Origin: Ensifer canadensis
GTDB taxonomy: Bacteria > Pseudomonadota > Alphaproteobacteria > Rhizobiales > Rhizobiaceae
DNA length: 64,000 nucleotides
Assembly: GCF_017488845.2 (NCBI RefSeq)
Contig: NZ_CP083370.1
Span: forward strand, 3,686,001 to 3,750,000
Direction of reading: 5' to 3'
Shown: piece by piece, positions 36,139 to 45,771 of the stretch
How positions within the stretch are numbered: position 1 is the first letter of the stretch
Layout: each line of letters opens with the position of its first letter
Program-made: the position numbers and the translations under genes
The notes under the pieces: model-generated
Database searches by the model: none
Told to the model about the DNA's origin: nothing
Seen by the model: the letters and a program-made list of their open reading frames with translations, nothing else

Positions 36139-36584
36139 CAGCCTTGTCGATGCGTGCATTTTCGAGCGTCGTTCTGGTGGTCGCAAGTCTTGGACTTGCC
36201 TCCGCCGGCACCGCGCAATCGCTGCGTGAGCCGGCTAAGGGTAGTTCGGAGCGTGCAGCGATCCTTGATGCCTTGCGGCCTGCCGTCGAGGCGGAGATGC
36301 GCGGTTCGGTTGAATTCGTCGTCACGACGATGCGAGCGGCGCCGAACTGGGCCTTCGTCCAGGTCGAGCCGCAACGTCCGGGCGGCGGCAGCATCGATCT
36401 CGCGCAGACCGGGTTTCGCGACGAGGCCGACATGATGGATGGCTTGACGGTGTTCGCGCTCGTCAGCTTCCAGGGCGGTCGATGGAATCTGGTGGATCAC
36501 GTCGTTGGTCCGACGGATGTCGCCTATGCCGGCTGGTCTGAGCGCTACGGCGTCCCGGCAAAACTGCTCGGGCTTGAGGAGTGA
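36135..36584 (+). CDS. small secreted protein of unknown function
   Basis: The 149-residue product begins with a hydrophobic export signal (FSSVVLVVASLGLASAGTAQ) and otherwise contains no motif I recognise. The mature part is acidic-neutral with a predicted beta-rich tail (GLTVFALVSFQGGRWNLVDHVVG). It starts with GTG overlapping the stop of the LysM gene, so the two are translationally coupled; an ATG at 36150 is an alternative start. alkB follows 10 bases later. The coupling suggests an envelope-related role, but function is unknown. Confidence 0.7.
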   Translation: MTALSMRAFSSVVLVVASLGLASAGTAQSLREPAKGSSERAAILDALRPAVEAEMRGSVEFVVTTMRAAPNWAFVQVEPQRPGGGSIDLAQTGFRDEADMMDGLTVFALVSFQGGRWNLVDHVVGPTDVAYAGWSERYGVPAKLLGLEE

Positions 36585-36594
36585 GGGCAACCTC

Positions 36595-37206
36595 ATGCAG
36601 GTTCTCCCGAAAGGAATAAAACACATCCCTGGCTTTCTCGACCGGGCCCGTCAGGAGCAGATCGTTGAAGCGATCAGGGGCGTGGTGCACGAAGCGCCGC
36701 TGTTCGTGCCGGCGATGCCGAAGACCGGTAAGCCGATGTCGGTGCGCATGACCAATTGCGGCCCGCTCGGCTGGGTGACCGACCGCGAGAAGGGCTACCG
36801 TTATCAGCCGCAGCATCCGGGGACGGGCAGGCCGTGGCCGCCGATGCCGGATGTTCTCCTTGAAATCTGGAATGCGGTTTCGGCCAGCGACAAACGGCCG
36901 GAAGCATGCCTGGTGAATTTCTATTCCGACGAGGCCCGCATGGGTCTGCACCAAGACAGGGACGAGCGCGATCTGGAAACATCAGTCGTCTCGATTTCCC
37001 TTGGCGATAGCTGCCTGTTTCGGGTCGGCGGCAGAGAGCGCGGCAGCCAGACCATATCCTTCAGGCTCGAAAGCGGCGATATCGTCGTGCTCGGCGGCGA
37101 GGGGCGTCTGGCCTTCCACGGCGTCGACCGGATCTATCCGAACACATCGACGCTGCTCAAGAACGGTGGCCGACTCAATCTGACGCTGCGCCGGGTGAAC
37201 CCCTAA
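36595..37206 (+). CDS. alkB: AlkB-type DNA/RNA dealkylation dioxygenase
   Basis: AlkB removes methyl groups from N1-methyladenine and N3-methylcytosine by iron- and 2-oxoglutarate-dependent oxidation. The 203-residue protein has the iron ligands His119 and Asp121 (GLHQDRDE) and His175 (LAFHGVDR), and the 2-oxoglutarate Arg in GGRLNLTLRR. The ATG at 36595 matches the family start. The gene follows the secreted-protein gene by 10 bases and has no ada-like partner nearby. It is convergent with coaA. Confidence 0.92.
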   Translation: MQVLPKGIKHIPGFLDRARQEQIVEAIRGVVHEAPLFVPAMPKTGKPMSVRMTNCGPLGWVTDREKGYRYQPQHPGTGRPWPPMPDVLLEIWNAVSASDKRPEACLVNFYSDEARMGLHQDRDERDLETSVVSISLGDSCLFRVGGRERGSQTISFRLESGDIVVLGGEGRLAFHGVDRIYPNTSTLLKNGGRLNLTLRRVNP

Positions 37207-37305
37207 GGCATGTCGCGTCAAAATAGAGCGGCAGCCTTCGCGTCACGCCCACATTTTCCGCGAAGCCATCGCTGCGTATTCTCGGGTCGCACGCATGTTG
37301 CACGC

Positions 37306-38301
37306 TCAAAGCTTGCGCAGCGCCACCTTCTCGGTGAGGTGGTTGGGGCCTTTCTGCAGGATGAGGTCGGCGCGCGGCCGCGTCGGCAGAATGTTCTGGT
37401 GCAGGTTCTTCAGGTTGATGTTGTGCCAAAGTCCTTCGGCGATCGCGCGCGCCGCATCCTCGCTGATGGTCGCATAGCGGTGGAAGTAGGATTCCGGATT
37501 CTTGAAGGCCGTTTCCCTGAGGCGCATGAAGCGGCTGACATACCAGCTGTGGATCAGGCTCTCCTCGGCGTCGATGTAGATCGAGAAGTCGAAGAAGTCC
37601 GAGACCATCGGCACGATCTTGCCGTCGGCGGGCAGGTTGCGCGATTGCAGGACGTTGATGCCTTCGAAGATCAGAATGTCGGGCCGGTCGATGACCGTGT
37701 ACTGGTCCGGCAGCACGTCATAGGTCATGTGCGAATAGCTCGGTGCCTTGACATTGGGCTGGCCGGCCTTGATCGCCGAGAGGAACCGCAGCAGCGCGCC
37801 GAGGTCGTAGCTTTCCGGGAAGCCCTTGCGATCCATCATGTTTTCGCGCTGCAGGACGGCGTTCGGATAGAGGAAGCCGTCCGTCGTCACCAGATCGACC
37901 TTCGGGCTCGACGGCCAGCGCGACAGGAGCTGGGCAAGGATACGTGCGGCCGTCGACTTGCCGACGGCGACCGATCCGGCAATGCCGATGACGAAGGGCG
38001 TCTTCGTCTCGCCGGACATGCTGAGGAAGCGCTTGCGCTGCTCGAACAAAAGCTGGGACGATTCCACATGCGCGGACAGAAGCCGCGACAGCGACAGGTA
38101 AATCTGCCTGACCTCGCCGAGGTCCACCGGGTCGTTCAGCGAGCGCAGACGCTGCACTTCGTCTGCCGTCAACGTCAGGGGCGTGTCCGCGCGAAAGCGG
38201 GACCACTCTTCGGCAGAAAACAGATGATAGGGCGAATAGTCCCGGTTCTGGAGATTGTCCGGGAGATCGACCGTTTCGATGTCTTGCGCAGCTAGGGTCA
38301 T
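37306..38301 (-). CDS. coaA: pantothenate kinase, type I
   Basis: CoaA phosphorylates pantothenate, the first and controlling step of coenzyme A synthesis. The 331-residue enzyme has the P-loop GSVAVGKS (residues 109-116), the [11 protein letters not shown] segment and the FEGINVLQ block of the bacterial type I family. Its ATG overlaps the hisE stop codon (ATGA at 38301-38298), making it the last gene of the histidine cluster. It is convergent with alkB, with 99 bases between. Confidence 0.96.
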   Translation of the reverse strand: MTLAAQDIETVDLPDNLQNRDYSPYHLFSAEEWSRFRADTPLTLTADEVQRLRSLNDPVDLGEVRQIYLSLSRLLSAHVESSQLLFEQRKRFLSMSGETKTPFVIGIAGSVAVGKSTAARILAQLLSRWPSSPKVDLVTTDGFLYPNAVLQRENMMDRKGFPESYDLGALLRFLSAIKAGQPNVKAPSYSHMTYDVLPDQYTVIDRPDILIFEGINVLQSRNLPADGKIVPMVSDFFDFSIYIDAEESLIHSWYVSRFMRLRETAFKNPESYFHRYATISEDAARAIAEGLWHNINLKNLHQNILPTRPRADLILQKGPNHLTEKVALRKL

Positions 38302-38621
38302 GGATCCTGCCGATTAGCCTTTTCCTGCAGACCGGATTGGCTTGTCCGCCGTGCAAGTTCGTCGAGCACATCCTGCAACGGAATGTCTGCAATTTTCAAT
38401 ACGACCATGAGATGATAGAGCAGATCGGCGCTCTCATCGACGAGATTCTGGCGGTCGTTGCGGATCGCTGCGATCACGGTTTCGACCGCTTCCTCGCCCA
38501 GCTTCTTGGCCGCTTTCTGCTGGCCGCTTGCGACCAGTTTCGCCGTCCAGGATTCGTCCGGTGACGCTTTGGCGCGCGCGGCGACGATGGTCTCGAGGTC
38601 GGAAAGGGAGAAATCACTCAT
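38298..38621 (-). CDS. hisE: phosphoribosyl-ATP pyrophosphatase
   Basis: HisE converts phosphoribosyl-ATP to phosphoribosyl-AMP in histidine synthesis. The 107-residue MazG-like helical protein has [14 protein letters not shown] and the metal-binding [12 protein letters not shown] segment. The ATG at 38621 is chosen over the in-frame start at 38642 because [10 protein letters not shown] is the family N terminus. It is separated from hisF by 17 bases and overlaps coaA. Confidence 0.95.
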   Translation of the reverse strand: MSDFSLSDLETIVAARAKASPDESWTAKLVASGQQKAAKKLGEEAVETVIAAIRNDRQNLVDESADLLYHLMVVLKIADIPLQDVLDELARRTSQSGLQEKANRQDP

Positions 38622-38638
38622 GAACGAAACCCTGAAAC

Positions 38639-39415
38639 TCAATCGAGACGCATGGCGATGCCATGTTCGGCCATATAGCGCTTGGTTTCGCCAATGCTAT
38701 AGGTGCCGAAGTGGAAGATCGAAGCGGCCAGAACCGCCGTCGCATGGCCGTCGCGGATGCCGGCAACCATATGGTCGAGCGTGCCGACGCCTCCGGACGC
38801 AATGACCGGCGCACGCACCGCATCGGCAACCGCCCGGGTGAGCGCGATATCGTAGCCGCTCTTCGTTCCGTCACGATCCATCGAGGTCAAAAGGATTTCG
38901 CCGGCACCGAGATCGACGACGCGCCGGGCAAAGTCCACTGCATCGATGCCCGTCGTCTGGCGGCCGCCATGGGTGAAGATTTCCCAGCGGTTCTCTTCGC
39001 CGTCCTTCGAGACTTTCTTGGCGTCGATCGCAACGACGATGCACTGGTTGCCGAACTTGTCGGCGGCTTCGGCGACGAGATCCGGGTTCTTCACCGCCGC
39101 CGTGTTGATCGACACCTTGTCGGCGCCTGCCAAAAGCAGCTTGCGGATATCGGCCACCTGACGCACGCCACCGCCGACGGTCAGTGGCATGAAACACTGC
39201 TCGGCCGTGCGCGCCACCACATCGAAGATGGTTTCGCGGTTGTCCGACGAGGCGGTGATGTCGAGGAAGCAGAGCTCGTCCGCTCCGGCCGCATCATAGG
39301 CGCGGGCTGCCTCCACCGGGTCGCCGGCATCGATCAGGTCGACGAAGTTGACCCCTTTGACGACCCGACCGTCCTTGACGTCGAGGCAGGGGATAACGCG
39401 GGCTTTGAGGGTCAT
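38639..39415 (-). CDS. hisF: imidazole glycerol phosphate synthase cyclase subunit
   Basis: HisF uses ammonia from HisH to form imidazole glycerol phosphate and AICAR. The 258-residue barrel begins [21 protein letters not shown], with catalytic Asp12, and contains the second acidic site in the VAIDAKKV block. It follows hisA by four bases. Gene order hisH-hisA-hisF-hisE is the usual alphaproteobacterial one. Confidence 0.97.
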   Translation of the reverse strand: MTLKARVIPCLDVKDGRVVKGVNFVDLIDAGDPVEAARAYDAAGADELCFLDITASSDNRETIFDVVARTAEQCFMPLTVGGGVRQVADIRKLLLAGADKVSINTAAVKNPDLVAEAADKFGNQCIVVAIDAKKVSKDGEENRWEIFTHGGRQTTGIDAVDFARRVVDLGAGEILLTSMDRDGTKSGYDIALTRAVADAVRAPVIASGGVGTLDHMVAGIRDGHATAVLAASIFHFGTYSIGETKRYMAEHGIAMRLD

Positions 39416-39419
39416 CGGC

Positions 39420-40157
39420 TCATGCCTTTCTCGTGGCGCGGATCAGCGCCAGGGCTTCCTGCGGGTCGATGCGGCCATCATAGAGCGCACGGCCGGAGAT
39501 CGCGCCTTCAAGTTTTGCCGCATCCGGGGCGATCATTCGCCGGATATCATCCATCGAAGCGAGACCGCCCGAAGCGATCACCGGGATCGAAACCGCATCG
39601 GCAAGCTCCAGCGTCGAAGGCCAGTTGATGCCCGTGAGAATGCCGTCGCGATCGATGTCGGTGTAGATGATCGCCGATACGCCGGCACCCTCGAATTTCT
39701 TCGCAAGCTCGATGACGCCGAGTTCCGACGCCTCGGCCCAGCCCTCGACCGCAACCTTGCCGCCCTTAGCGTCGATGCCGACGGCGACCTTGCCCGGGAA
39801 TTTTCGGCAGGCTTCGATCACCAGTGCCGGGTCGCGCACCGCGACGGTGCCGAGGATGACGCGGGCAAGCCCGCGCGACAGCCAGTTGTCGATATGGTCA
39901 AGCGTACGGATGCCGCCGCCGAGTTGGACCGGGTTCTTGGTCGACTTGAGGATCGCGTCGACGGCAGCACCATTAACGGTCTCGCCGGCAAAGGCACCGT
40001 TGAGGTCGACCACATGCAACCACTCGAAACCCTGCTCCTCGAAGGCGCGCGCCTGGGCGCCCGGATCCGGGTTGTAGACCGTTGCCTGCTCCATGTCGCC
40101 GAGCTTCAGGCGCACGCATTGCCCGTCTTTCAGGTCGATAGCGGGAAAAAGGATCAT
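39420..40157 (-). CDS. hisA: phosphoribosylformimino-AICAR-phosphate isomerase
   Basis: HisA performs the Amadori rearrangement of ProFAR in histidine synthesis. The 245-residue barrel begins [16 protein letters not shown] with catalytic Asp8. It has duplicated phosphate-binding motifs LGGGIRT and ASGGLAS. It lies between hisH (31 bases upstream) and hisF. Confidence 0.97.
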   Translation of the reverse strand: MILFPAIDLKDGQCVRLKLGDMEQATVYNPDPGAQARAFEEQGFEWLHVVDLNGAFAGETVNGAAVDAILKSTKNPVQLGGGIRTLDHIDNWLSRGLARVILGTVAVRDPALVIEACRKFPGKVAVGIDAKGGKVAVEGWAEASELGVIELAKKFEGAGVSAIIYTDIDRDGILTGINWPSTLELADAVSIPVIASGGLASMDDIRRMIAPDAAKLEGAISGRALYDGRIDPQEALALIRATRKA

Positions 40158-40188
40158 GTATCTATCCGATCAGAGGTCGCCGGAGCCT

Positions 40189-40839
40189 TCAGGGCTTCCA
40201 ACGCAGGAAATTCGAGATGAGGGCAAGGCCAAGCGCCTGGCTCTTTTCCGGATGGAACTGCGAGCCGGCCTTGTTGCCATTGGCGACGAAGGCGGTGACG
40301 GCGCCGCCGTAATCCGCCTCGGCCACAACATCGCCGGCATTTTCCGCGGCCAGATGGTAGGAGTGCACGAAATAGGCGTGCAGGCCGTCGTCGCCGGTGC
40401 GGATGCCGTCAAACAGCGGGTGCGTGCGGGCAAGCCGCAGCGTGTTCCAGCCGATCTGTGGGATTTTCAGCGACGGATCCGCCGGCCTCATTTCTACGAC
40501 GTCGCCGGGGATCCAGCCGAAGCCGTGGGTCGTGGTCTTTTCCAGGCCGCGCGACGACATCAGCTGCATGCCGACGCAGATGCCGAGAAACGGGCGACCG
40601 GCCTCTTCGACGACCTCGGTCAGTGCCTGCTCCATGCCGTCGACGGCCGTAAGGCCGCGACGGCAATCGGCATAGGCGCCCACGCCCGGCAGGACGATGC
40701 GGTCGGCGGTCGCCACCCGCTCGGGCCTGTCCGTCAGGTCGATCTCTGCGTCGATGCCGGCTTCCCGCGCTGCCCGTTCGAAAGCCTTCGTTGCCGAGCG
40801 CAGATTGCCCGATCCATAGTCGATAATGGCGACGCGCAT
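40189..40839 (-). CDS. hisH: imidazole glycerol phosphate synthase glutamine amidotransferase subunit
   Basis: HisH hydrolyses glutamine and passes ammonia to HisF. The 216-residue class I amidotransferase has the nucleophile Cys88 in FLGICVGMQ and the His-Glu pair in QFHPEKSQ near the C terminus. Its ATG overlaps the stop of the DUF2628 gene by one base (TGATG), so the small membrane protein is built into the his operon. Confidence 0.97.
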   Translation of the reverse strand: MRVAIIDYGSGNLRSATKAFERAAREAGIDAEIDLTDRPERVATADRIVLPGVGAYADCRRGLTAVDGMEQALTEVVEEAGRPFLGICVGMQLMSSRGLEKTTTHGFGWIPGDVVEMRPADPSLKIPQIGWNTLRLARTHPLFDGIRTGDDGLHAYFVHSYHLAAENAGDVVAEADYGGAVTAFVANGNKAGSQFHPEKSQALGLALISNFLRWKP

Positions 40840-41315
40840 CAGCGTTCTCCGTAGGATTCAAAAAGCCCAAGACCCGGGCCGGTGTTTGCCGGCGCCTGTC
40901 TCGGCCAGTCGACAGATGGCCGCTCCGCTGCCTTTCGGTCGGCCGGGGCCACGTTTGCGAAGTAGATTTCCTCGGCGGTCTCAAGATCGCGCGCCGGCAC
41001 GATCGAGCGCACCGTCCAGTTGCGGGCGATCAGGCGGCGGGCGATGAAAACAGGGCCTTCCAGCGAGACCATGAGGCCGAGCGCCAGATGCAACAGCAGC
41101 GCTGCCAGGAGGCCGCCACCGATCACCGACAGAGAGATTAACAAAATCTGCAGAACAGCAACTGCGATTCCGAAGAGCCACATGCGCTTGGCGAAAAGCC
41201 AGAGCGCCGGAAACAGAAAGGCGCCCCACGAGAAGCCGTCGGCGACGAAACGCGCTCGGTCATCGTCGGCGCGGGCGCCCGGCGGGGTCAGGATCATGTA
41301 AGAGGCCATGGTCAT
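40839..41315 (-). CDS. DUF2628 family membrane protein within the his operon
   Basis: This 158-residue protein has hydrophobic segments near residues 30-42 and 47-90 ([16 protein letters not shown], then a long membrane stretch) and a polar C-terminal tail. It fits the DUF2628 family, whose function is unknown. The gene lies between hisB and hisH, 18 bases after hisB, and overlaps hisH by one base. The tight coupling is seen in the sequence; a link to histidine synthesis is not shown. Confidence 0.8.
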   Translation of the reverse strand: MTMASYMILTPPGARADDDRARFVADGFSWGAFLFPALWLFAKRMWLFGIAVAVLQILLISLSVIGGGLLAALLLHLALGLMVSLEGPVFIARRLIARNWTVRSIVPARDLETAEEIYFANVAPADRKAAERPSVDWPRQAPANTGPGLGLFESYGER

Positions 41316-41333
41316 CAGCCAGATAATGACCGC

Positions 41334-41942
41334 TCAGGCAAGCGTACCCTTGGTCGAGGGAACGCGTCCGGCCTGGCGCGGGTCGATTTCGGTTGCCGTG
41401 CGAAGCACGCGGGCGACGGACTTGAAGCAGGTCTCGGCGATATGATGGTTGTTGGCGCCGTAGATATTTTGGATATGCAGCGTGATCCCGGCATTCTGGG
41501 CGAGCGCCTGGAAGAATTCGCGCACCAGTTCGGTGTCGAACGTGCCGATCTTCGGTGAGGTAAAGGCGACGTTCCAGACAAGGAACGGCCGGCCGGACAC
41601 ATCCACCGCCGCGCGCGTCATCGTCTCGTCCATGGCAAGGTCGAGCGAGGCGTAGCGGGTAATGCCGCGCCGGTCGCCAAGCGCCTTGGCAATGGCCTGG
41701 CCGATGGCAATGCCAGTGTCTTCGACAGTGTGGTGATCGTCGACATGGAGGTCGCCATCGGTCTTGATGTCCATGTCGATCAGCGAATGTCGGGAAAGCT
41801 GGTCCAGCATGTGGTCGAAGAAGCCGACTCCGGTCGCAATCTTCGACGTTCCGGTTCCATCGATATTGACGGATACGGACACGGCCGTTTCATTCGTCTT
41901 TCGCGAAACTTGGCCGGTGCGGCTGGACGTGGCTTCTGCCAT
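41334..41942 (-). CDS. hisB: imidazoleglycerol-phosphate dehydratase
   Basis: HisB dehydrates imidazole glycerol phosphate to imidazole acetol phosphate. The 202-residue enzyme has the two manganese-site blocks [15 protein letters not shown] and [12 protein letters not shown] and the FFDHML motif. It is the monofunctional form without a histidinol-phosphatase domain. It is the first gene of the cluster and divergent from hslV. Confidence 0.97.
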   Translation of the reverse strand: MAEATSSRTGQVSRKTNETAVSVSVNIDGTGTSKIATGVGFFDHMLDQLSRHSLIDMDIKTDGDLHVDDHHTVEDTGIAIGQAIAKALGDRRGITRYASLDLAMDETMTRAAVDVSGRPFLVWNVAFTSPKIGTFDTELVREFFQALAQNAGITLHIQNIYGANNHHIAETCFKSVARVLRTATEIDPRQAGRVPSTKGTLA

Positions 41943-42069
41943 CAGGCTCTCCTGTATGCGCTGGAGCCGCTCCTTATCAGGGGAGGCGGAAAATATCCAG
42001 AACCGCGGCTGAGATTCGAACGATTCGGGCAGGCGCCCGATTTACGGTCAACTGCGTGGCTCACCGGGA

Positions 42070-42098
42070 TTTGCAATCGCGTAAGGCGCACTTACATA
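42070..42098 (+). promoter_or_regulatory. possible heat-shock-type promoter of hslVU
   Basis: TTTGCAA and CTTACATA are separated by 14 bases, loosely resembling the RpoH promoter pattern (CTTGAA ... CCCCAT-like), 68 bases before the hslV start. hslVU is heat-shock controlled in many bacteria. The match is imperfect and unproven. Confidence 0.3.
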
Positions 42099-42113
42099 GG
42101 CTCCAAGCAACCA

Positions 42114-42150
42114 GGCTCGTTCGAGCCCCCAACGCCCCTGGTTCTGGGGC
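42114..42150 (+). promoter_or_regulatory. paired hairpins in the hslV 5' leader
   Basis: GGCTCG/CGAGCC (42114-42127) and GCCCC/GGGGC (42134-42150, 7-base loop) lie back to back, ending 15 bases before the hslV ATG. They could stabilise the mRNA or limit access to the ribosome site. Confidence 0.45.
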
Positions 42151-42165
42151 CGACAGGTATCTTCA

Positions 42166-42723
42166 ATGAGTGAACACAATCCCTACGGAACGATGCATGC
42201 GACCACCATCATCACGGTGCGCAAGGACGGCAAGGTGGTGATGGCCGGCGACGGCCAGGTCAGCCTTGGCCAGACGGTGATGAAGAGCAATGCCCGCAAG
42301 GTACGGCGTCTCGCCAAGGGCGACGTTATCGCCGGCTTTGCCGGGGCGACGGCCGATGCCTTCACGCTTCTGGAGCGGCTCGAAGCCAAGCTGGAGCAAT
42401 ATCCCGACCAGTTGATGCGCGCGGCAGTGGAACTCGCCAAGGATTGGCGCACCAACAAGTATTTGCGCAATCTCGAAGCGATGATGCTGGTCGCCGACAA
42501 GTCGATCACGCTGGCGATTACCGGCAATGGCGACGTGCTGGAGCCGGAACATGGAACGATCGCCATCGGCTCGGGCGGCAACTATGCCTTTGCCGCGGCC
42601 CGCGCCCTGATGGACAGCGACAAGTCGGCCGAAGAAATCGCCCGCCGGGCGCTCGAGATCGCAGGCGACATCTGCGTCTATACCAACCACAATATCGTGG
42701 TGGAGACGCTGGATGGCAACTGA
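42166..42723 (+). CDS. hslV: ATP-dependent protease peptidase subunit HslV
   Basis: HslV is the proteasome-like peptidase that works with the HslU ATPase. The 185-residue protein has the catalytic Thr at position 13 in [10 protein letters not shown], preceded by a 12-residue leader ([12 protein letters not shown]) that must be removed to expose it. Most HslV proteins need only Met removal. The active-site and [13 protein letters not shown] segments are intact. It overlaps the next gene by 11 bases. Confidence 0.95.
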   Translation: MSEHNPYGTMHATTIITVRKDGKVVMAGDGQVSLGQTVMKSNARKVRRLAKGDVIAGFAGATADAFTLLERLEAKLEQYPDQLMRAAVELAKDWRTNKYLRNLEAMMLVADKSITLAITGNGDVLEPEHGTIAIGSGGNYAFAAARALMDSDKSAEEIARRALEIAGDICVYTNHNIVVETLDGN

Positions 42724-43234
42724 CCAGGTTCATGTCAGCTTCGAACGGGTGGCCGATGACCACCTGCCGATGCTGCATGCCTGGTTGAGCGAGCCGCATG
42801 TGCGGCAATGGTGGGGTGATCCGGACAAGGAAGTCGTGTTGATCCGCGACGGCTGCGCCACGGGCGAAGTGGATGGCTTCATCTTCCATGTAGCCGGCGA
42901 GCCCGCCGGCTACATCCAGTCCTGGACACCGTCCGAATATGACGAAGAGCCGTGGGCGAAGGATCTGCCCGGCGATGTCCCCGGCGTCGATATCTTCATC
43001 GGCCCGCCGGAGATGACCGGAAAAGGCGTGGCGTCGCTGGCCTTGAGGGCCTTTGCGCAGACGCTTTTTGCCGCCGGCGCACCACGGATCGTGATCGACC
43101 CCGATGCGGGCAACAGAAGGGCCGTGAGGGCCTATGCGAAAGCTGGCTTCGTGCCCTTTGGCGAATGGATAGATGCGTCCGGCCGCACACTCCTGATGGA
43201 GCTGACGCGGACCGAGTTTGAGAGGAATACATGA
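42713..43234 (+). CDS. GNAT acetyltransferase, AAC(6')-like, between hslV and hslU
   Basis: This 173-residue protein is a GNAT-fold acetyltransferase. It has the acetyl-CoA loop in [12 protein letters not shown] and the C-terminal [19 protein letters not shown] segment seen in aminoglycoside 6'-N-acetyltransferase-like proteins. It overlaps hslV by 11 bases and hslU by four (ATGA). The protease operon therefore carries an acetyltransferase between its two subunits. The substrate is unknown; its fixed place in a core operon argues against an acquired resistance gene. Confidence 0.85.
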   Translation: MATDQVHVSFERVADDHLPMLHAWLSEPHVRQWWGDPDKEVVLIRDGCATGEVDGFIFHVAGEPAGYIQSWTPSEYDEEPWAKDLPGDVPGVDIFIGPPEMTGKGVASLALRAFAQTLFAAGAPRIVIDPDAGNRRAVRAYAKAGFVPFGEWIDASGRTLLMELTRTEFERNT

Positions 43235-44535
43235 GTACTTTTTCACCTAGGGAAATCGTGTCGGAACTCGACCGGTTCATCATCGGCCAGAACGACGCCA
43301 AGCGCGCGGTGGCGATTGCGCTGCGCAACCGCTGGCGGCGCCAGCAGCTCGGCGACGAGTTGCGTGACGAGGTCATGCCGAAGAATATTCTGATGATCGG
43401 GCCGACCGGTGTCGGCAAGACGGAAATCTCCCGCCGTCTGGCAAAGCTTGCCGGTGCACCCTTCGTCAAGGTCGAGGCGACCAAGTTCACCGAAGTCGGC
43501 TATGTCGGCCGCGATGTCGAACAGATCATCCGCGACCTCGTCGAGGTCGGCATCGGTCTCGTGCGCGAAAAGCGCCGGGCGGAGGTCAAGGCAAGGGCGC
43601 ACCAGAATGCCGAGGAGCGGGTGCTTGACGCGCTGGTCGGCGCCACGGCCTCGCCGGCAACGCGCGATTCCTTCCGCAAGAAGCTGCGCGCCAACGAACT
43701 GGACGACAAGGAGATCGAGGTCGATATCGCCGAGACCGGCGCGCCGGGCGGCTTCGAAATTCCGGGCATGCCGGGCGCCAATATCGGTGTACTCAACCTG
43801 TCGGAAATGTTCGGCAAGGCGATGGGCGCACGCACCAAGAAGGTCAAGACGACGGTCAAGGCTTCCTATGAGGTGCTCGTCAACGACGAGTCCGACAAGC
43901 TGCTCGACAACGAGCAGATCCAGCGCGAGGCGATGAGGGCGGTCGAGGACGACGGCATCGTCTTCCTCGACGAGATCGACAAGATCGCATCGCGTGAAGG
44001 CGGCATGGGTGCCGGCGTATCGCGCGAAGGCGTTCAGCGCGATCTGCTGCCGCTGGTGGAAGGCACGACGGTTGCGACCAAGTATGGACCGGTAAAGACC
44101 GATCACATTCTCTTCATCGCCTCGGGCGCCTTCCATGTGTCGAAGCCTTCCGATCTTCTGCCCGAACTGCAGGGCCGCCTGCCGATCCGCGTCGAGCTGC
44201 GTGCCCTGACCAAGGAAGACTTCCGCCGCATCCTGACGGAGACCGAGGCGAGCCTCATCCGTCAGTACAAGGCTCTGCTTGAGACGGAAGAAGTGAAACT
44301 CGACTTCACCGACGATGCCATCGATGCGCTTGCCGACGTGGCAGTCCAGCTCAACTCGAGCGTCGAGAACATCGGCGCCCGCCGGCTGCAGACGGTGATG
44401 GAGCGCGTGCTGGATGAAATCTCGTTCAATGCGCCGGATAGCGCTGGCCAGGCTATCACGATCGATGCCGAATATGTGCGCAAGCACGTCGGCGATCTCG
44501 CCGCCAACACCGACCTGTCGCGTTACATCCTGTGA
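43231..44535 (+). CDS. hslU: ATP-dependent protease ATPase subunit HslU
   Basis: HslU unfolds substrates and feeds them to HslV. The 434-residue AAA+ protein has Walker A GPTGVGKT (residues 57-64), the pore motif GYVG (90-93), the Walker [10 protein letters not shown] and the sensor [12 protein letters not shown] block. It ends in the LSRYIL tail that docks into HslV. It overlaps the acetyltransferase gene, and a strong terminator follows. Confidence 0.97.
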   Translation: MSTFSPREIVSELDRFIIGQNDAKRAVAIALRNRWRRQQLGDELRDEVMPKNILMIGPTGVGKTEISRRLAKLAGAPFVKVEATKFTEVGYVGRDVEQIIRDLVEVGIGLVREKRRAEVKARAHQNAEERVLDALVGATASPATRDSFRKKLRANELDDKEIEVDIAETGAPGGFEIPGMPGANIGVLNLSEMFGKAMGARTKKVKTTVKASYEVLVNDESDKLLDNEQIQREAMRAVEDDGIVFLDEIDKIASREGGMGAGVSREGVQRDLLPLVEGTTVATKYGPVKTDHILFIASGAFHVSKPSDLLPELQGRLPIRVELRALTKEDFRRILTETEASLIRQYKALLETEEVKLDFTDDAIDALADVAVQLNSSVENIGARRLQTVMERVLDEISFNAPDSAGQAITIDAEYVRKHVGDLAANTDLSRYIL

Positions 44536-44603
44536 CGCACGCGTTGCATCCTGTAACGCGGAGGTGGCGGCAATCCTTTGCCGTCAGGCAACCGTGAAGA
44601 TGC

Positions 44604-44639
44604 AAGGCGCCTGTCTCTCGACAGGCGCCTTCATTTTTT
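44604..44639 (+). terminator. rho-independent terminator of the hslVU operon
   Basis: AAGGCGCCTGTC and GACAGGCGCCTT form a perfect 12-bp stem with a TCTC loop, followed by CA and six T. It lies about 70 bases after the hslU stop. Confidence 0.9.
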
Positions 44640-44752
44640 CTAACACGGAAACCGCAATCGATCGTGGCCGGAGGCATCTTTCCGACACGATCCTGTCGTA
44701 GGAGCCGCACCGCCGGATAGGGCGTCTCCACCGTTCATAGGAAGAAGAGATC

Positions 44753-45697
44753 GTGCGTTTTACCGCCTGCATGCTCGCTATTGCCACGTTTTGCCTGACC
44801 GCAGGCCAGACGATGGCGGCCAATGTTGTTCCGCCGGGCAACCGGAACGTCGAACAACCCGGCATCCCGGGCGCATCCGTTCGCCGCACCAAGGCCGGCC
44901 GCACGTCCTTCGATGCCAAATTCGAGAAGGTGCGGGATCTGCTCGCCAATGACCGGCAGCTGATCAGCAAGATCAAGTCGACGTCGCGCGCCTATGGCAT
45001 CGCACCGATCCACATGATCGGCGCCATCGTCGGCGAACATACCTACAATGTCGATGCCTACGATCGGCTGCAGTCCTACTACGTCAAGGCTGCAGCCTAT
45101 GCCGGCAACAGCTTCCAGTTCGGCTATGACGGCGAGACGGTGGCTGAGTTCGTCGCCCGCCCGCAATTTGCCGACTGCACCGGAAAGAAGAGCTCCTATT
45201 CGCTGTGGAGCTGCCGCGAGCGGGTCTGGGACAGCGAATTCCGCGGCAAGTCCGTCGACGGCAAGTCCTTCCCGAACAACCGTTTCAGCGCCGTTTTCTT
45301 CCAGCCGTTCTTTGCCGGCCAGACCTTTGGCCTCGGGCAGATCAATCCGCTGACCGCCCTGATGCTGACCGATATCGTCTCGAAGACGTCGGGCTACGAA
45401 CGGCTCGACGAGAACAACGCCGCCGGGGTCTACGAGGCGATCATGGATCCTGATGTCTCGCTCGCCTATATGGCCGCCTCGATCCGCCACTCGATCGACG
45501 TCTACAAGTCGATCGCCGGCGTCGATATTTCAGGCAATCCCGGCGTCACCGCCACGCTTTACAATGTCGGCAATCCGGACCAACGCGCAGCAGCCCTTGC
45601 CGCCAGGAACCAGGGCGGCGAGACCCAGTGGCCCGAAGAAAACTATTACGGCTGGCTGGTGAACGACAAGCTCGTGGAGCTCGAAGGCCTGTTGTGA
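44753..45697 (+). CDS. DUF1402 secreted protein with a lysozyme-like fold
   Basis: The 314-residue protein has a signal peptide (cleavage expected after TMA, residue 22) and belongs to the DUF1402 family. Two features resemble lytic transglycosylases: a glutamate at position 95 in GAIVGEHTYNVD, and the substrate-groove motif GLGQINP at 193-199. It may act on peptidoglycan in the periplasm, but activity is inferred. It starts with GTG behind an AGGAAGAAGAG site. It is monocistronic, upstream of a P450 gene with an inverted repeat between. Confidence 0.75.
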   Translation: MRFTACMLAIATFCLTAGQTMAANVVPPGNRNVEQPGIPGASVRRTKAGRTSFDAKFEKVRDLLANDRQLISKIKSTSRAYGIAPIHMIGAIVGEHTYNVDAYDRLQSYYVKAAAYAGNSFQFGYDGETVAEFVARPQFADCTGKKSSYSLWSCRERVWDSEFRGKSVDGKSFPNNRFSAVFFQPFFAGQTFGLGQINPLTALMLTDIVSKTSGYERLDENNAAGVYEAIMDPDVSLAYMAASIRHSIDVYKSIAGVDISGNPGVTATLYNVGNPDQRAAALAARNQGGETQWPEENYYGWLVNDKLVELEGLL

Positions 45698-45718
45698 TTC
45701 ATGTGAAGCACTTTCCTT

Positions 45719-45754
45719 GATTGCGCCGTAAAAACCTGAAATCCTGGCGCAATC
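45719..45754. promoter_or_regulatory. 9-bp inverted repeat before the P450 gene
   Basis: GATTGCGCC and GGCGCAATC are perfect arms 18 bases apart, lying 18 bases before the P450 ATG. The site could be an operator for the P450 gene or a weak terminator for the DUF1402 gene. No T-tract follows. Confidence 0.4.
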
Positions 45755-45771
45755 GAGAAAGGCCTATCACC

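Noticed and set aside
42713..43234. Acquired aminoglycoside-resistance gene
   Set aside because: Although AAC(6')-like, it overlaps both hslV and hslU in a core operon, with no mobile-element traces.
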